Shown here: piece by piece, positions 16,549 through 23,963 of the stretch
Layout of the letters: each line of letters opens with the position of its first letter
Numbering within the stretch: position 1 is the stretch's first letter
DNA from: Symbiodinium natans
Taxonomy: Eukaryota > Sar > Dinophyceae > Suessiales > Symbiodiniaceae
Assembly (NCBI GenBank): GCA_905221605.1
Contig: CAJNDS010000480.1
Location: 674,855 to 702,438, forward strand
DNA: 27,584 bases
Direction: 5' to 3'
The notes under the pieces: model-generated
Told to the model about the DNA's origin: nothing
Databases searched by the model: none
Seen by the model: the letters and a program-made list of their open reading frames with translations, nothing else
Program-made: the position numbers and the translations under genes

Positions 16549-16643
16549 CTAGCACTTGCCTACCAACTTGATGATGCCGAGTGCGCGGTTCACATCCGCC
16601 AGCACTTTGTAGAAGGGGCCTGACGACTCGAGTATCAGGAAGG
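16549..16643 (-). CDS. C-terminal exon candidate on the minus strand
   Basis: On the minus strand, acceptor GCTAGGACAG is followed by an open frame. It reads FLILESSGPFYKVLADVNRA then LGIIKLVGKC and stops at TAG (16551-16549). The sequence has an ordinary globular-protein composition, unlike the repeat-derived frames. No family recognised. One of two minus-strand candidates in the window. Confidence 0.45.
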
Positions 16644-16896
16644 CTGTCCTAGCTTGGAAGGGTATAAGTTTTGAAACGCGCACTCCAAAAACCCCTTGGG
16701 CGCGCACAACCAGGCACTTTCATCGCCGACCTTGTGTCTCCGCAGGCCCTGCCAGCATGAGATCCCAGCATGGCCTGCTTGAACAAACCTGAAACCCTAA
16801 GAGATCCAACAAAACCCAACAAAAAACCTAAAAAGCCCTGAACAACCCGAAACAACCCTAAAATACCTAAAACCCTAAAATGCTCAACCGATGCAG

Positions 16897-16975
16897 CCCA
16901 GGAGATACAACCACGCCCATGGGCAAGTCATCATATGCAAGGGCGCGCCTGAGCTTTGCAAGATTCTGCACAGGG
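16897..16975 (+). CDS. Exon candidate, 79 nt
   Basis: Acceptor ACCGATGCAG, donor CACAGGG|GTTGTTTG. The phase 0 frame PRRYNHAHGQVIICKGAPEL continues CKILHR. A longer ATG-initiated frame (16880-17086) in another phase exists but looks less protein-like. Function unknown. Bases 16976-17407 show nothing further except scattered TTTAGGG-like units. Confidence 0.42.
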
Positions 16976-17407
16976 GTTGTTTGCTGGTTCTTAGCAGGGA
17001 ATCGGGGAACCCCCCCCCCGCCCACCATATCCCTAAGGCTCAAACTAGCCCTAAAGCCCTTATGTAGGAAGGCCTTTGGGCCTTAGAGCCTCAGTGTATA
17101 TATTTGTGTATGAGATTGTTTCAAGCCATGGGGTTTCCATTGTTGAGGGTTCGTGGGTTGCGGGTTTGGGTTTCAAGGGTTTAGGGTTCGGTTCGAGCGT
17201 TTTTGGAGAACCTTAGTGTCCTTGAGCCATGAAAGCCTTCAACACTCTGAAATATCACTACAAACCCTTAAGCCCCCAAAACTAAACCCCCCCAAAAGCT
17301 CCAAAAGCCACGAGAGACCGAATACGCCCAACATTATTGTGCACCTGATACCGATAGTCTTATGGTATCCCAAAAGGAACTGCGTTTCGGGGCCTAGGAA
17401 CACCCCT

Positions 17408-17467
17408 CTCAAAACTTCACCCTACACCCTACACCCTAAACCCTAAACCCTAAACCCTAAACCCTAC
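17408..17467. repeat. CCCTAAA/CCCTACA array
   Basis: About eight units, six bases before an exon acceptor. Confidence 0.88.
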
Positions 17468-17473
17468 ACCGAG

Positions 17474-17596
17474 GAGCCCCAGCGGGGACTCAGGCTCATG
17501 CCCTTTCCGGTGGACGCCCCGGCGGGTGCGGCAACGGGGTCTGTGCTGAGTGGCCACGCACCGTCGCTCGCCGGTTCCGTTTTACTGTCCCAGAGG
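17474..17596 (+). CDS. Exon candidate, 41 codons, telomere-repeat donor
   Basis: Acceptor CTACACCGAG|G, donor CCCAGAGG|GTTTAGGG. Exactly 41 codons in phase 0, with the highest GC3 of its frames: EPQRGLRLMPFPVDAPAGAA, then TGSVLSGHAPSLAGSVLLSQ and a final Arg. A second frame (APAGTQAHALSGGRPGG) is also open. The end LLSQR at CAGAGG|GT parallels LLTQR at 4354, where CCCAGAGGG is also the tip of a foldback arm. Confidence 0.5.
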
Positions 17597-17730
17597 GTTT
17601 AGGGTTTAGGGTTTAGGGTTTTGGGTTTAGGGTTTTGGGTTTCTAGTCCTATTGCGGAATTAGGTACCCTTTTGTGGTATGGTTTTTGGGTGCCTAATTC
17701 CATAATCGTACTACAAATGGACCCTCTGGG
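17589..17730. mobile_element. Foldback element with TTTAGGG array, starting at an exon edge
   Basis: CCCAGAGGG (17589-17597) pairs with CCCTCTGGG (17722-17730). A second stem, GGAATTAGGTACCC with GGGTGCCTAATTCC, lies at 17656-17701. Next to the right arm is ACTACAAATGGACC, the complement of GGTCCATTTGTAGT next to the left arm at 4354; here that left-arm part is replaced by TTTAGGG repeats. Confidence 0.7.
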
Positions 17731-17777
17731 TGTTTACTTGAGGGCATAGGGTGGAGGCATTCGTGTTCGGGCCCCAG

Positions 17778-17849
17778 GGTGTATGGTACTTGTCGTCATA
17801 TACCATGGCCTGCTATACTCCCGATTAAGGTATATATGAACCATACACC
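17778..17849. mobile_element. Foldback, GGTGTATGGT arms
   Basis: GGTGTATGGT pairs with ACCATACACC, with a partly complementary ATATAC interior. Bases 17850-18000 contain overlapping open frames (for example QQNLMRKVWKARDSSSGLR), too ambiguous to call. Confidence 0.6.
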
Positions 17850-18000
17850 TTTTTAAAGGGTCCCTTTGGTTCCCTCGGTTGATTTGCGGCTCCTTGCCAA
17901 CAAAACCTCATGCGGAAAGTTTGGAAAGCTCGGGATTCATCATCAGGGTTGCGAGAATCTAGGTTCCTGGGCTGAGAGCATCTTGGGTTTCAGTTTTGAG

Positions 18001-18070
18001 TTAGGGTTTAGGGTTTAGGGTTTGGGGTTTAGGGTTTCGGGTTTAGGGTTTAGGGTTTAGGTTTTGGGTT
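18001..18070. repeat. TTTAGGG array
   Basis: About nine units with TTTGGGG and TTTCGGG variants. Confidence 0.88.
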
Positions 18071-18153
18071 TGGGAGGGCTTCTTGTGCTTGAGGGGTCTA
18101 AAGGATTTCGTGTCTAGAATTCAACCTCTCACCTTCGGGCACACCAATCTCAG

Positions 18154-18198
18154 CTGAACACCCTCAACACTCAAGTGACGAAAGCCCTCGACAGCGAG
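18154..18198 (+). CDS. Short exon candidate, coiled-coil-like
   Basis: Acceptor CACCAATCTCAG, donor GCGAG|GTATTG; 45 nt, phase 0: LNTLNTQVTKALDSE. The frame is open upstream as well (STSHLRAHQSQ), so the acceptor could lie earlier. Phase 0 at both ends is compatible with the exons at 17474-17596 and 18521-18599. Confidence 0.38.
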
Positions 18199-18310
18199 GT
18201 ATTGCTTGACAAAGCTTCTTCCATAATGGGTTTAAAACATTCTCATTGGGAATCTTCAAAAAGACACCTTACAAGCGCACTTAACCCGAAAAGGCCTTTC
18301 AGAAACACGC

Positions 18311-18450
18311 TGCTTGGAGGTTCATGGTACTTATTCACCAATTATAACTATTAACCAATTATGACTCTACTTATAACTGTACTTATAACCTTATTAGGGC
18401 ACTTAAGGGGCTTACAAGTTGGTTTTTAAGTACAGTTATCATTGGTCCCT
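18311..18450. mobile_element. Miniature foldback, CTTGGAGGTTCATGGTACTT family (copy 1)
   Basis: Left arm GCTTGGAGGTTCATGGTACT then CACCAATTATAAC; the right half AAGTACAGTTATCATTGGT is truncated. Same family as 26733-26864 and 27037-27190. Confidence 0.7.
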
Positions 18451-18460
18451 GGACCGCACC

Positions 18461-18520
18461 CTGAACCCTAAACCCTAAACCCGAAACCCCAAACCCCTAA
18501 ACCCTAAACCCCAAACCCAG
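18461..18520. repeat. CCCTAAA array ending in a splice acceptor
   Basis: CCCTAAA/CCCCAAA units run directly into AAACCCAG|G, so the repeat supplies both pyrimidines and AG. Confidence 0.85.
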
Positions 18521-18599
18521 GTCATCAGGCGGCGCGCCCTCCGTGGCTCCGAGCGTGGTCTCCTTTGCGCCGAGCACTTCCATGTGCCCTGGGCTGCTT
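18521..18599 (+). CDS. Exon candidate, 79 nt, between two telomere-like arrays
   Basis: Acceptor CCAAACCCAG|G, donor CTGCTT|GTTTGGGG. The phase 0 frame, best by GC3, reads VIRRRALRGSERGLLCAEHF then HVPWAA; an alternative frame reads SSGGAPSVAPSVVSFAPSTS. Either way the island is coding-like. Function unknown. Confidence 0.42.
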
Positions 18600-18604
18600 G
18601 TTTG

Positions 18605-18740
18605 GGGTTTATGGGGTTGAGGACTTAGGGTTTAGGGTTTAGGGTTGAGGGTTAGGGTTTAGGGTTTAGGTTTAGGGTTTAGGGTTTAAGGTTTAGGGTT
18701 GTGGGTTTAGGGTTTATGGTTTAGGGTTGAGGGTTTAGTT
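18605..18740. repeat. TTTAGGG array, degenerate
   Basis: About eighteen units with TTGAGGG, TTATGG and TTGTGGG variants. Bases 18741-19028 have ambiguous open frames, for example SQHFKKRWQRDGSVLACLG after GCATCCTACAG near 18954. Confidence 0.85.
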
Positions 18741-19028
18741 CTCAGGGATCTCATGCTCCGCGCACACCACCACGCGGTACGCGTGGCGTAGTGTGCGCCC
18801 AGGTTCACGTCCCCTCCTAACCCACCCACTTTTTTTGACCTTGACAGGTTTTGGATTTTTAAACAGTTGTTGGGCTATCCGGCTTTCCCTATGTAGCCGT
18901 TGTAGCCTTCCCTAGAATGATGTGCTAAGTCCTCAATCCTGCATCCTACAGAAAGGTCCCAGCATTTCAAGAAGCGGTGGCAACGTGACGGAAGTGTTCT
19001 TGCATGTTTGGGGGCGCTCTGTACCCCC

Positions 19029-19129
19029 AAGGGTCTATGTACCTCATTATTGTGTACTTGGGCCCTAGAGTCCCTAAATAGGAAGTACTTTAAGGCCCAA
19101 GTATTCCATATTTGGGTACATGGACCCTT
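19029..19129. mobile_element. Complete foldback element, AAGGGTCCATGTACC family
   Basis: AAGGGTCTATGTACC (19029-19043) pairs with GGTACATGGACCCTT (19115-19129). Inside, ACTTGGGCC (19056-19064) pairs with GGCCCAAGT (19094-19102). This is the cleanest copy and has no telomere array. Confidence 0.8.
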
Positions 19130-19205
19130 AGCGTGTAGGAAGGGGGGATTCCCCGCAGCATCAGTCGGCTCCTCCGAGCGTCCCACAGCGGGGGAGGCGG
19201 GGCGT

Positions 19206-19310
19206 CACTAAAATTTTTGTCGTTATTATTATTACTATTATTATTATTATTATATATATATATATGTATATACTTATTTGTTTATTTATATTTATATCTA
19301 TTTTTTTATT
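19206..19310. repeat. AT-rich microsatellite
   Basis: (TTA)n, (TA)n and TATTT repeats. Confidence 0.88.
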
Positions 19311-19375
19311 TTGAAGAAAGCTTGAGAGTGAAGCAACCCTACGTCCGCCCAGCCACATGACACAAATTTTGAGGC

Positions 19376-19440
19376 GGTTTAGGGTTGTTAGGGTTGTTAG
19401 GGTTCAGGGTTAAGGTTTTAGGGCTTAGGGTGTAGGGTTC
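19376..19440. repeat. Degenerate TTTAGGG array
   Basis: TTTAGGG, TGTTAGGG, TTCAGGG and CTTAGGG units. Confidence 0.75.
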
Positions 19441-19504
19441 AGAGTCCAGAGACCTGGCCATGAAAAGTTAGAGTTGTTTTATCATTTCGTTATCATCTCG
19501 TTAT

Positions 19505-19755
19505 CATGGGGGAGCCCGCAGCTCCCGGCAAAATAGAAAAGAATGCGAAAATAATCATTAAACAAAACAAACCACAAAAAACAAAAACATGAAAAGGCTT
19601 CGTGTTCCGGCGGCCCCGGGCCTGCCGGAGCCTCCGGAGAGCTTCCGGGAGCCCCGGGACCCGCGGGAAGTTCCCGGCAAAACGTTAAAGAATGATAAAA
19701 TATGGAAAAACAAGAGGATTTAACAAAGATCCAACATGAAAAGGCTTCGTTTTTT
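19505..19755. repeat. Imperfect duplication, unit about 148 bp
   Basis: CTCCCGGCAAAATAGAAAAG recurs as TTCCCGGCAAAACGTTAAAG. ACATGAAAAGGCTTCGT occurs at about 19587 and 19735. Between them is a GC-rich palindromic stretch (CCGGCGGCCCCGGGCC). Non-coding. Confidence 0.72.
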
Positions 19756-19763
19756 GGTGAGGG

Positions 19764-19840
19764 TGCAGGGTTTAGGTTTAGGGGGTTTAGGTTTAGGTTT
19801 GAGGGTTTAGGGCTTAGGATTGAGGAGTTTAGGGTTCAAG
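19764..19840. repeat. Degenerate TTTAGGG array
   Basis: TTTAGG, TTTAGGG, TTGAGGG and CTTAGGA units. Bases 19841-20049 contain an ambiguous open island (SPQSPSEPQFALPRASMVRV). Confidence 0.75.
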
Positions 19841-20049
19841 GACTATGGGCCCTTAACTACTTTCCTGTAGCTTCGTATTGCAAATTGAACCCCCCAAAAG
19901 TCACCATATTTCAAGGAACCTACTGGTTCATGGGTAGGCGGGTAGCATAAGTAATGTCCATGAGGCGCGGCTATTTCGAGCTTTCTGTTGCTCCCCTCAA
20001 TCACCCTCAGAACCCCAGTTTGCATTGCCCCGTGCTTCTATGGTTCGAG

Positions 20050-20097
20050 TGGTTTAGGGTTTAGGGTTTAGGGTTTAGGGTTTAGGGTTTAGGGTTA
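20050..20097. repeat. TTTAGGG array
   Basis: Six to seven units. Bases 20098-20229 are open as NMLSNQRAMPAIFKHAHD but without clear splice sites. Confidence 0.88.
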
Positions 20098-20229
20098 TGT
20101 CCGGGCATGAAAGGATGCTGAGGGACCTTATTTGAATGGTTTTGTTATTGCTCTACACCCAACATGCTTTCGAACCAGCGTGCCATGCCTGCAATCTTCA
20201 AGCACGCCCATGATAGCTCGAACCTAAAA

Positions 20230-20384
20230 TCCTAAACTCTAAAACCCTAAAATCCTCAAACCCTAAAACCCTAAAACCCTAAAACCCTAAAACCCTAAAA
20301 CCCTAAAACCCTAAAACCCTAAAACCCTAAAACCCTAAAACCCTAAAACCCTAAAACCCTAAAACCCTAAAACCCTAAACCCCA
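20230..20384. repeat. Octamer array CCCTAAAA ending in a splice acceptor
   Basis: About seventeen octamers, then one heptamer running into CTAAACCCCAG. Complementary in unit length and sequence to the TTTTAGGG array at 4816-4935. Confidence 0.92.
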
Positions 20385-20385
20385 G

Positions 20386-20469
20386 TTCCATCTGCTGACC
20401 CTTTGAGGAGTCAGGGTGGCCCTCCGTCTGTCTCCAACCTCCAAGCCCCGGCTCAGCAGCCGCAGCTCG
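20386..20469 (+). CDS. Exon candidate, Pro/Gln/Ser-rich
   Basis: Acceptor AAACCCCAG made from the repeat itself; donor AGCTCG|GTTGCG. The frame PSADPLRSQGGPPSVSNLQA continues PAQQPQL. The composition matches the Gln/Pro tail of the gene at 23708-24690. It starts with two bases and ends with one base of split codons. Confidence 0.5.
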
Positions 20470-20524
20470 GTTGCGGCCCTTTTCGGCGGATTTTAGGTTT
20501 TTTTTTGTTTTTTCAACCCTTAGT

Positions 20525-20604
20525 CCTAAACCCTAAACCCTAAACCCTAAACCCTAAACCCTAAACCCTAAACCCTAAACCCTAAACCCTAAACCCTAAA
20601 CCCT
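20525..20604. repeat. CCCTAAA array
   Basis: About eleven perfect units. Bases 20605-20753 contain open frames without a clear exon model. Confidence 0.92.
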
Positions 20605-20753
20605 GCAAGCCGTCAACGAGGTACCCGGAAAGAAGAGCCTAGTTGGCGACTAGCCTATGCATCTGCAAGAAATTGTGCCTCACTGATTGTCTCGTGTTTG
20701 GGGGCACAGGTGCCTGTTAGCTCGTAGTATCGAAGACACTTGATGATAACATG

Positions 20754-20846
20754 GGTTTAGGGTTCAGGGTTTAGGGTTTAGGGTTAGGCTTTAGGATTTA
20801 GGGTTTAGGGTTTAGGGTTTTTAGGGTTTAGGGTTTAGGGTTTGCC
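20754..20846. repeat. TTTAGGG array
   Basis: About twelve units starting GGGTTTAGGG after ATAACATG, a donor-like junction. Confidence 0.88.
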
Positions 20847-20916
20847 CAAGCATGGCGCACACACGAAAATGCCACTTAGCGCGAATTTTATGTGGCCCAC
20901 TTTCCTCACCCCCCAG

Positions 20917-20996
20917 GATGTTCCCCCTTATGCTAGCAGTCCTTAATAGGGATTATATTTCCGATTAAGGACTGTCAGTATAAGGGGGGAACATCC
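20917..20996. mobile_element. Foldback element, GGATGTTCCCCCTTAT arms
   Basis: GGATGTTCCCCCTTAT pairs with ATAAGGGGGGAACATCC, and AGTCCTTAAT pairs with ATTAAGGACT. An almost continuous 30-bp stem with a short loop. Downstream, CAAAGCAG|GTGAGAG at 21064 is a perfect donor consensus (frame NNKPLWTKQ), possibly a further exon. Confidence 0.8.
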
Positions 20997-21159
20997 CAAT
21001 TCACCTTATGAGCTATCAAAGGAGCCCGGGTAGCAGGAACAACAAACCGCTCTGGACAAAGCAGGTGAGAGTCGGTCTCCTACATGAGCGTAAGATTACG
21101 GGAGGTCTAAGTCTAAAGCCCACCCATCAGGAGGTTTTGGTGAACGGTTTATATAGGTT

Positions 21160-21254
21160 TTAGGGGTTAAGGGTTTAGGGTTTAGGGCCCTAAACCCTAA
21201 ACCCTAAACCCTAAACCCTAAACCCTAAACCCTAAACCCTAAACCCTAAACCCT
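21160..21254. repeat. Head-to-head telomere-like junction
   Basis: TTTAGGG units (21160-21187) abut CCCTAAA units (21188-21254) with no spacer: ...TTTAGGG|CCCTAAA... A small hairpin (TTCTAAACAATA/TATTGTTCAGAA) follows. Confidence 0.92.
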
Positions 21255-21297
21255 TTTCTAAACAATACTATTGTTCAGAAATTAGGGTTTAGGTCAG

Positions 21298-21369
21298 CTT
21301 CTCGGTGCAAGCGGCAGCTGGCGAGAGGTCAAAAACATTAAAATTCTTCGCAAGATCCTCGAACTGTAA
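21298..21369 (+). CDS. C-terminal exon candidate
   Basis: After TTTAGGTCAG the phase 0 frame LLGASGSWREVKNIKILRKI ends LEL and a TAA at 21367-21369. The composition is that of an ordinary helical C-terminus. No family recognised; it may end a gene whose other exons lie upstream. Confidence 0.45.
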   Translation, partial: LLGASGSWREVKNIKILRKILEL

Positions 21370-21411
21370 GGAACCCTGCGCCCAACGCCTCTAAAACCCT
21401 ATAGACCCTTA

Positions 21412-21530
21412 ACCCCAAACCCTAAACCCTATAAACCCTATAAACCCTATAAACCCTATAAACCCTATAAACCCTATAAACCCTATAAACCCAATAAACC
21501 CTATAAACCCTATAAACCCTATAAACCCTA
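21412..21530. repeat. Nonamer array CCCTATAAA
   Basis: About eleven units of a 9-bp variant CCCTATAAA, one CCAATAAA variant, flanked by ordinary CCCTAAA. Confidence 0.92.
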
Positions 21531-21568
21531 AACTCTAAGTTCTAAACTCTACCAGCACACCCCCCCCC

Positions 21569-21631
21569 CCCAACTACCCTTTAACCACAACAGTAGGGTG
21601 TGCAAGTCCCCTTTATTAAAGGGTAGTTGGG
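21569..21631. mobile_element. Foldback, CCCAACTACCCTTTAA arms
   Basis: CCCAACTACCCTTTAA pairs with TTAAAGGGTAGTTGGG; preceded by a C run and followed directly by a CCCTAAA array. Confidence 0.78.
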
Positions 21632-21635
21632 GGAA

Positions 21636-21733
21636 CCCTAAACCCTAAACCCTAAACCCTAAACCCTAAACCCTAAACCCTAAACCCTAAACCCTAAACC
21701 CTAAACCCTAAACCCTAAACACCCCAAACCCAG
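21636..21733. repeat. CCCTAAA array ending in a splice acceptor
   Basis: About twelve units, then CACCCCAAACCCAG. Confidence 0.9.
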
Positions 21734-21852
21734 CCTTCGCTCTGCGAATACCCTGAGGCAGACCGCGGCGCCTGCTCCGATGGCACCAAGCACTGCTGCA
21801 GACCCGTCGACCCTGCCTCGCGAAAGCGCCTTGGGTGCGCGCCCTCTTTTAG
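21734..21852 (+). CDS. Exon candidate between two arrays
   Basis: Acceptor CCCAAACCCAG, donor TTTTAGG|GTTTAGG. The phase 0 frame is GC3-rich and Cys-rich: PSLCEYPEADRGACSDGTKH, then CCRPVDPASRKRLGCAPSF. A second open frame is Ala/Pro/Ser-rich (TLRQTAAPAPMAPSTAADPS), like the other low-complexity exons. The two cannot be separated here. Confidence 0.42.
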
Positions 21853-22145
21853 GGTTTAGGGTTTAGGGTTTAGGGCTTAGGGTTTAGGGTTCAGGGTTTA
21901 AGGATTTAGGGATTTAGGGGTTCAGGGTTTGGATGTTTATTGGGTTTAGGGGTTCAGGGTTTAGAGGTTTAGGGTTTGGGGTTTCGGGGTTTAGGACTTT
22001 GCTGGTTTAGGGTTGCAGGGTTGCAGGGTTCCAGGGTTTGGGGGTTCAGGGGTGCTAGGTGCATAAGGTTTAGGGATTTAGGGTTTAGGGGTTCAGGGTT
22101 TAGGGGTTCCGGGTTTAGGGGTTCAGTGTTTAGGGGTTTGGGGTT
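21853..22145. repeat. Long degenerate TTTAGGG array
   Basis: Mixed TTTAGGG, TTTAGGGG, TTCAGGG, TTGCAGGG and ATTTAGGG units over about 290 bases. Bases 22146-22332 have no supported gene. Confidence 0.82.
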
Positions 22146-22332
22146 AGACTGAAGGGTATGCCCGGATATACTTCACAGGATGCATGGACCCTATGGGCGG
22201 GTACTCGAGGCAGAATGGAAGATGGGTGGGAGAGTGTTCATACTGCTTAGGTGCTTAAAGTAGAGGGTGGAACCCTCCTCCGAATCCCTACACCCTACGT
22301 AACCCTAAACTCTCAACCCTAAACCCTTTCAG

Positions 22333-22438
22333 TTTCGCAACAGAGCTTGGCGTGCAAGCCCAGGTGTTTGGTACACGTTGCACGCGCCTTGCAGCTTCGC
22401 CACCAATCCTCAAGGAGAGCCTCGACTTTCCTTTTAGC
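22333..22438. CDS. Coding-like island, strand uncertain
   Basis: On the + strand CCTTTCAG gives an acceptor and SQQSLACKPRCLVHVARALQ is open. On the minus strand the frame RDAKRKVEALLEDWWRSCKA, then RATCTKHLGLHAKLCCETER, ends in a TAG (22321-22319) supplied by the telomere-like repeat. The minus reading has the more protein-like composition. Both cannot be right. Confidence 0.3.
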
Positions 22439-22496
22439 GTCTCTGACACCCCTAAGGCCGAAACAGGGGTTTAGGATTAGCTTTGGGTGTGGGGTG

Positions 22497-22608
22497 AGAC
22501 CCCTAAGAGGATCCAAAAAGTAGATCCCTGAAGGGCTGCTAAGAATGACCCAATAGTAGCATAGGGTACTCTTTGGGGGTTCTACTTTTTGGATCCTCCC
22601 AGGGGTCT
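22497..22608. mobile_element. Foldback element, AGGATCCAAAAAGTAGA arms
   Basis: AGACCCCT and AGGATCCAAAAAGTAGA (22497-22524) pair with TCTACTTTTTGGATCCT and AGGGGTCT (22581-22608); the 17-bp block is perfect. Confidence 0.85.
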
Positions 22609-22631
22609 GGGTTTAGGAATGAAGTAACATC

Positions 22632-22690
22632 TAAACCCCTAAACCCTAACCACTAAACCCTTGAACCCTAAACCCAAAACCCAAAATCCG
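22632..22690. repeat. Degenerate CCCTAAA array
   Basis: CCCTAAA, CCACTAAA and CCCAAAA units. Confidence 0.8.
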
Positions 22691-22739
22691 AAGCCAGGGC
22701 TTGCTCCCAACCTCCTGTAGACAGACCCTATAGAGAATG

Positions 22740-22800
22740 TTTAGGTTTTAGGGTTTGGGGTTTAGGGTTTGGGGTTTAGGGTTTGGGGTTTAGGGTTTGG
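22740..22800. repeat. TTTAGGG/TTTGGGG alternating array
   Basis: Alternating TTTAGGG and TTTGGGG heptamers, a 14-bp higher-order unit. Confidence 0.88.
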
Positions 22801-22904
22801 GGAATTTCCGCGCAAACCATGCATCCGAGTGTACTGCGCGAGGGGGCTCCCCATCTCCAACCTACGCACTAAGGGTCGACATTACTGTTATTGTTGACTC
22901 TATG
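22801..22904 (+). CDS. Weak exon candidate
   Basis: The open frame NFRANHASECTARGGSPSPT continues YALRVDITVIVDS after the array. There is no clean acceptor, and the 3' end merges with TA repeats. Another ATG-initiated frame overlaps it with similar length. Confidence 0.3.
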
Positions 22905-22975
22905 TATACATATACATATATATATATATGTATGTATAATATATATATATATATGTATATGTGTGTGTGTATGAG
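22905..22975. repeat. TA/TG microsatellite
   Basis: (TA)n, TATG and (TG)n runs. Confidence 0.88.
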
Positions 22976-23026
22976 TAGTTCTCTAAATAGGGTTCCCTTT
23001 TGAGGGTCCCTATAAAGTGCAACACC

Positions 23027-23149
23027 TTAGGCAGAAGGACCGCCCCCAAAAAAGGCACCCTGTTTTGCAGGACTACCCGTAGAGGGCTCTCTAAAATATT
23101 GGTGCGTGCGTGTACATGTTCTGTTGTGTCACTTTATCCTTCTGCCTAA
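23027..23149. mobile_element. Foldback with TTAGGCAGAAGGA arms, fused to CCCTAAA array
   Basis: TTAGGCAGAAGGA pairs with TCCTTCTGCCTAA; the right arm runs without a break into CCTAACCCTAAACCC. Confidence 0.72.
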
Positions 23150-23197
23150 CCCTAAACCCTAAACCCTGAACCCTAAACCCTAAACCCTATAACCCAT
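23147..23197. repeat. CCCTAAA array
   Basis: Six to seven units with one CCCTGAA. Confidence 0.88.
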
Positions 23198-23281
23198 TGG
23201 GTTATGTACCCATATCGTGAAGAATTTGGACCTACAAACTTTCTAGCAAGCCCTGCAAGGTGGAAGTCGATACCGCAGATA

Positions 23282-23412
23282 GGTTTAGGGTTTAGGGTTT
23301 AGGGTTTGGGGTTTGGGGTTTAGGGTTTAGGGTTTAGGGTTTAGGGTTTGGGGTTTGGGGTTTGGGGTTTAGGGTTTAGGGGGTTTAGGGGGTTTGGGGT
23401 TTGGGGTTTGGG
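23282..23412. repeat. TTTAGGG/TTTGGGG array
   Basis: About eighteen units in blocks of TTTAGGG and TTTGGGG. Confidence 0.9.
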
Positions 23413-23483
23413 GACAGGTACATGGATTCCTTTAAGAAAGCTTAGCGAAAGAGCCCAGAGTCTACCCAATGCCTAAGCCACAG

Positions 23484-23593
23484 ACATTGCCAAGGACTAC
23501 CGGGCGTACCCTCACCTACAGGGAAAGTCGACTTTCAAGGCAGCGATGACCCCCCGGGCGAAAATCATCGAGGATTTGCTGCGACTGGCTTGA
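23484..23593 (+). CDS. C-terminal exon candidate with stop
   Basis: After GCCTAAGCCACAG the frame IAKDYRAYPHLQGKSTFKAA continues MTPRAKIIEDLLRLA and stops at TGA (23591-23593). A basic/helical C-terminus with convincing composition. It lies 114 bases before the first visible exon of the next gene. It could therefore be the end of a preceding gene, or an internal exon spliced before the TGA. Function unknown. Confidence 0.5.
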
Positions 23594-23707
23594 AGCTTGA
23601 AAGTTGGGGGGGAATGACGCCTACACAGAATTAACTCAAAGAGGCTTAGGATTACAGGGTCTCCTGATTTCGCCCTCAACCCTAAACCCTAAACCCTCAA
23701 GGTACAG

Positions 23708-23932
23708 CCAGCCAGCCCCCATTGACCCGCAGTGCTCCTTCTGCGACCGCCACCGCGGCTACGCGGAGCACCTGGGTGCAGAGAAGCACTGGAAGGCGCT
23801 CTACCCAGACTACACCGGCGAGGGTGTTTGCATCTTGGCTATTGGGATCTTGGAACGCTGCTTTTGTTCTCTCCAGTTTTAGGCCTCACAAAGTTTCTGA
23901 GACGTTTTTTGGGTCGTGTGTTGCCCTGTATA

Positions 23933-23963
<31 letters not shown>

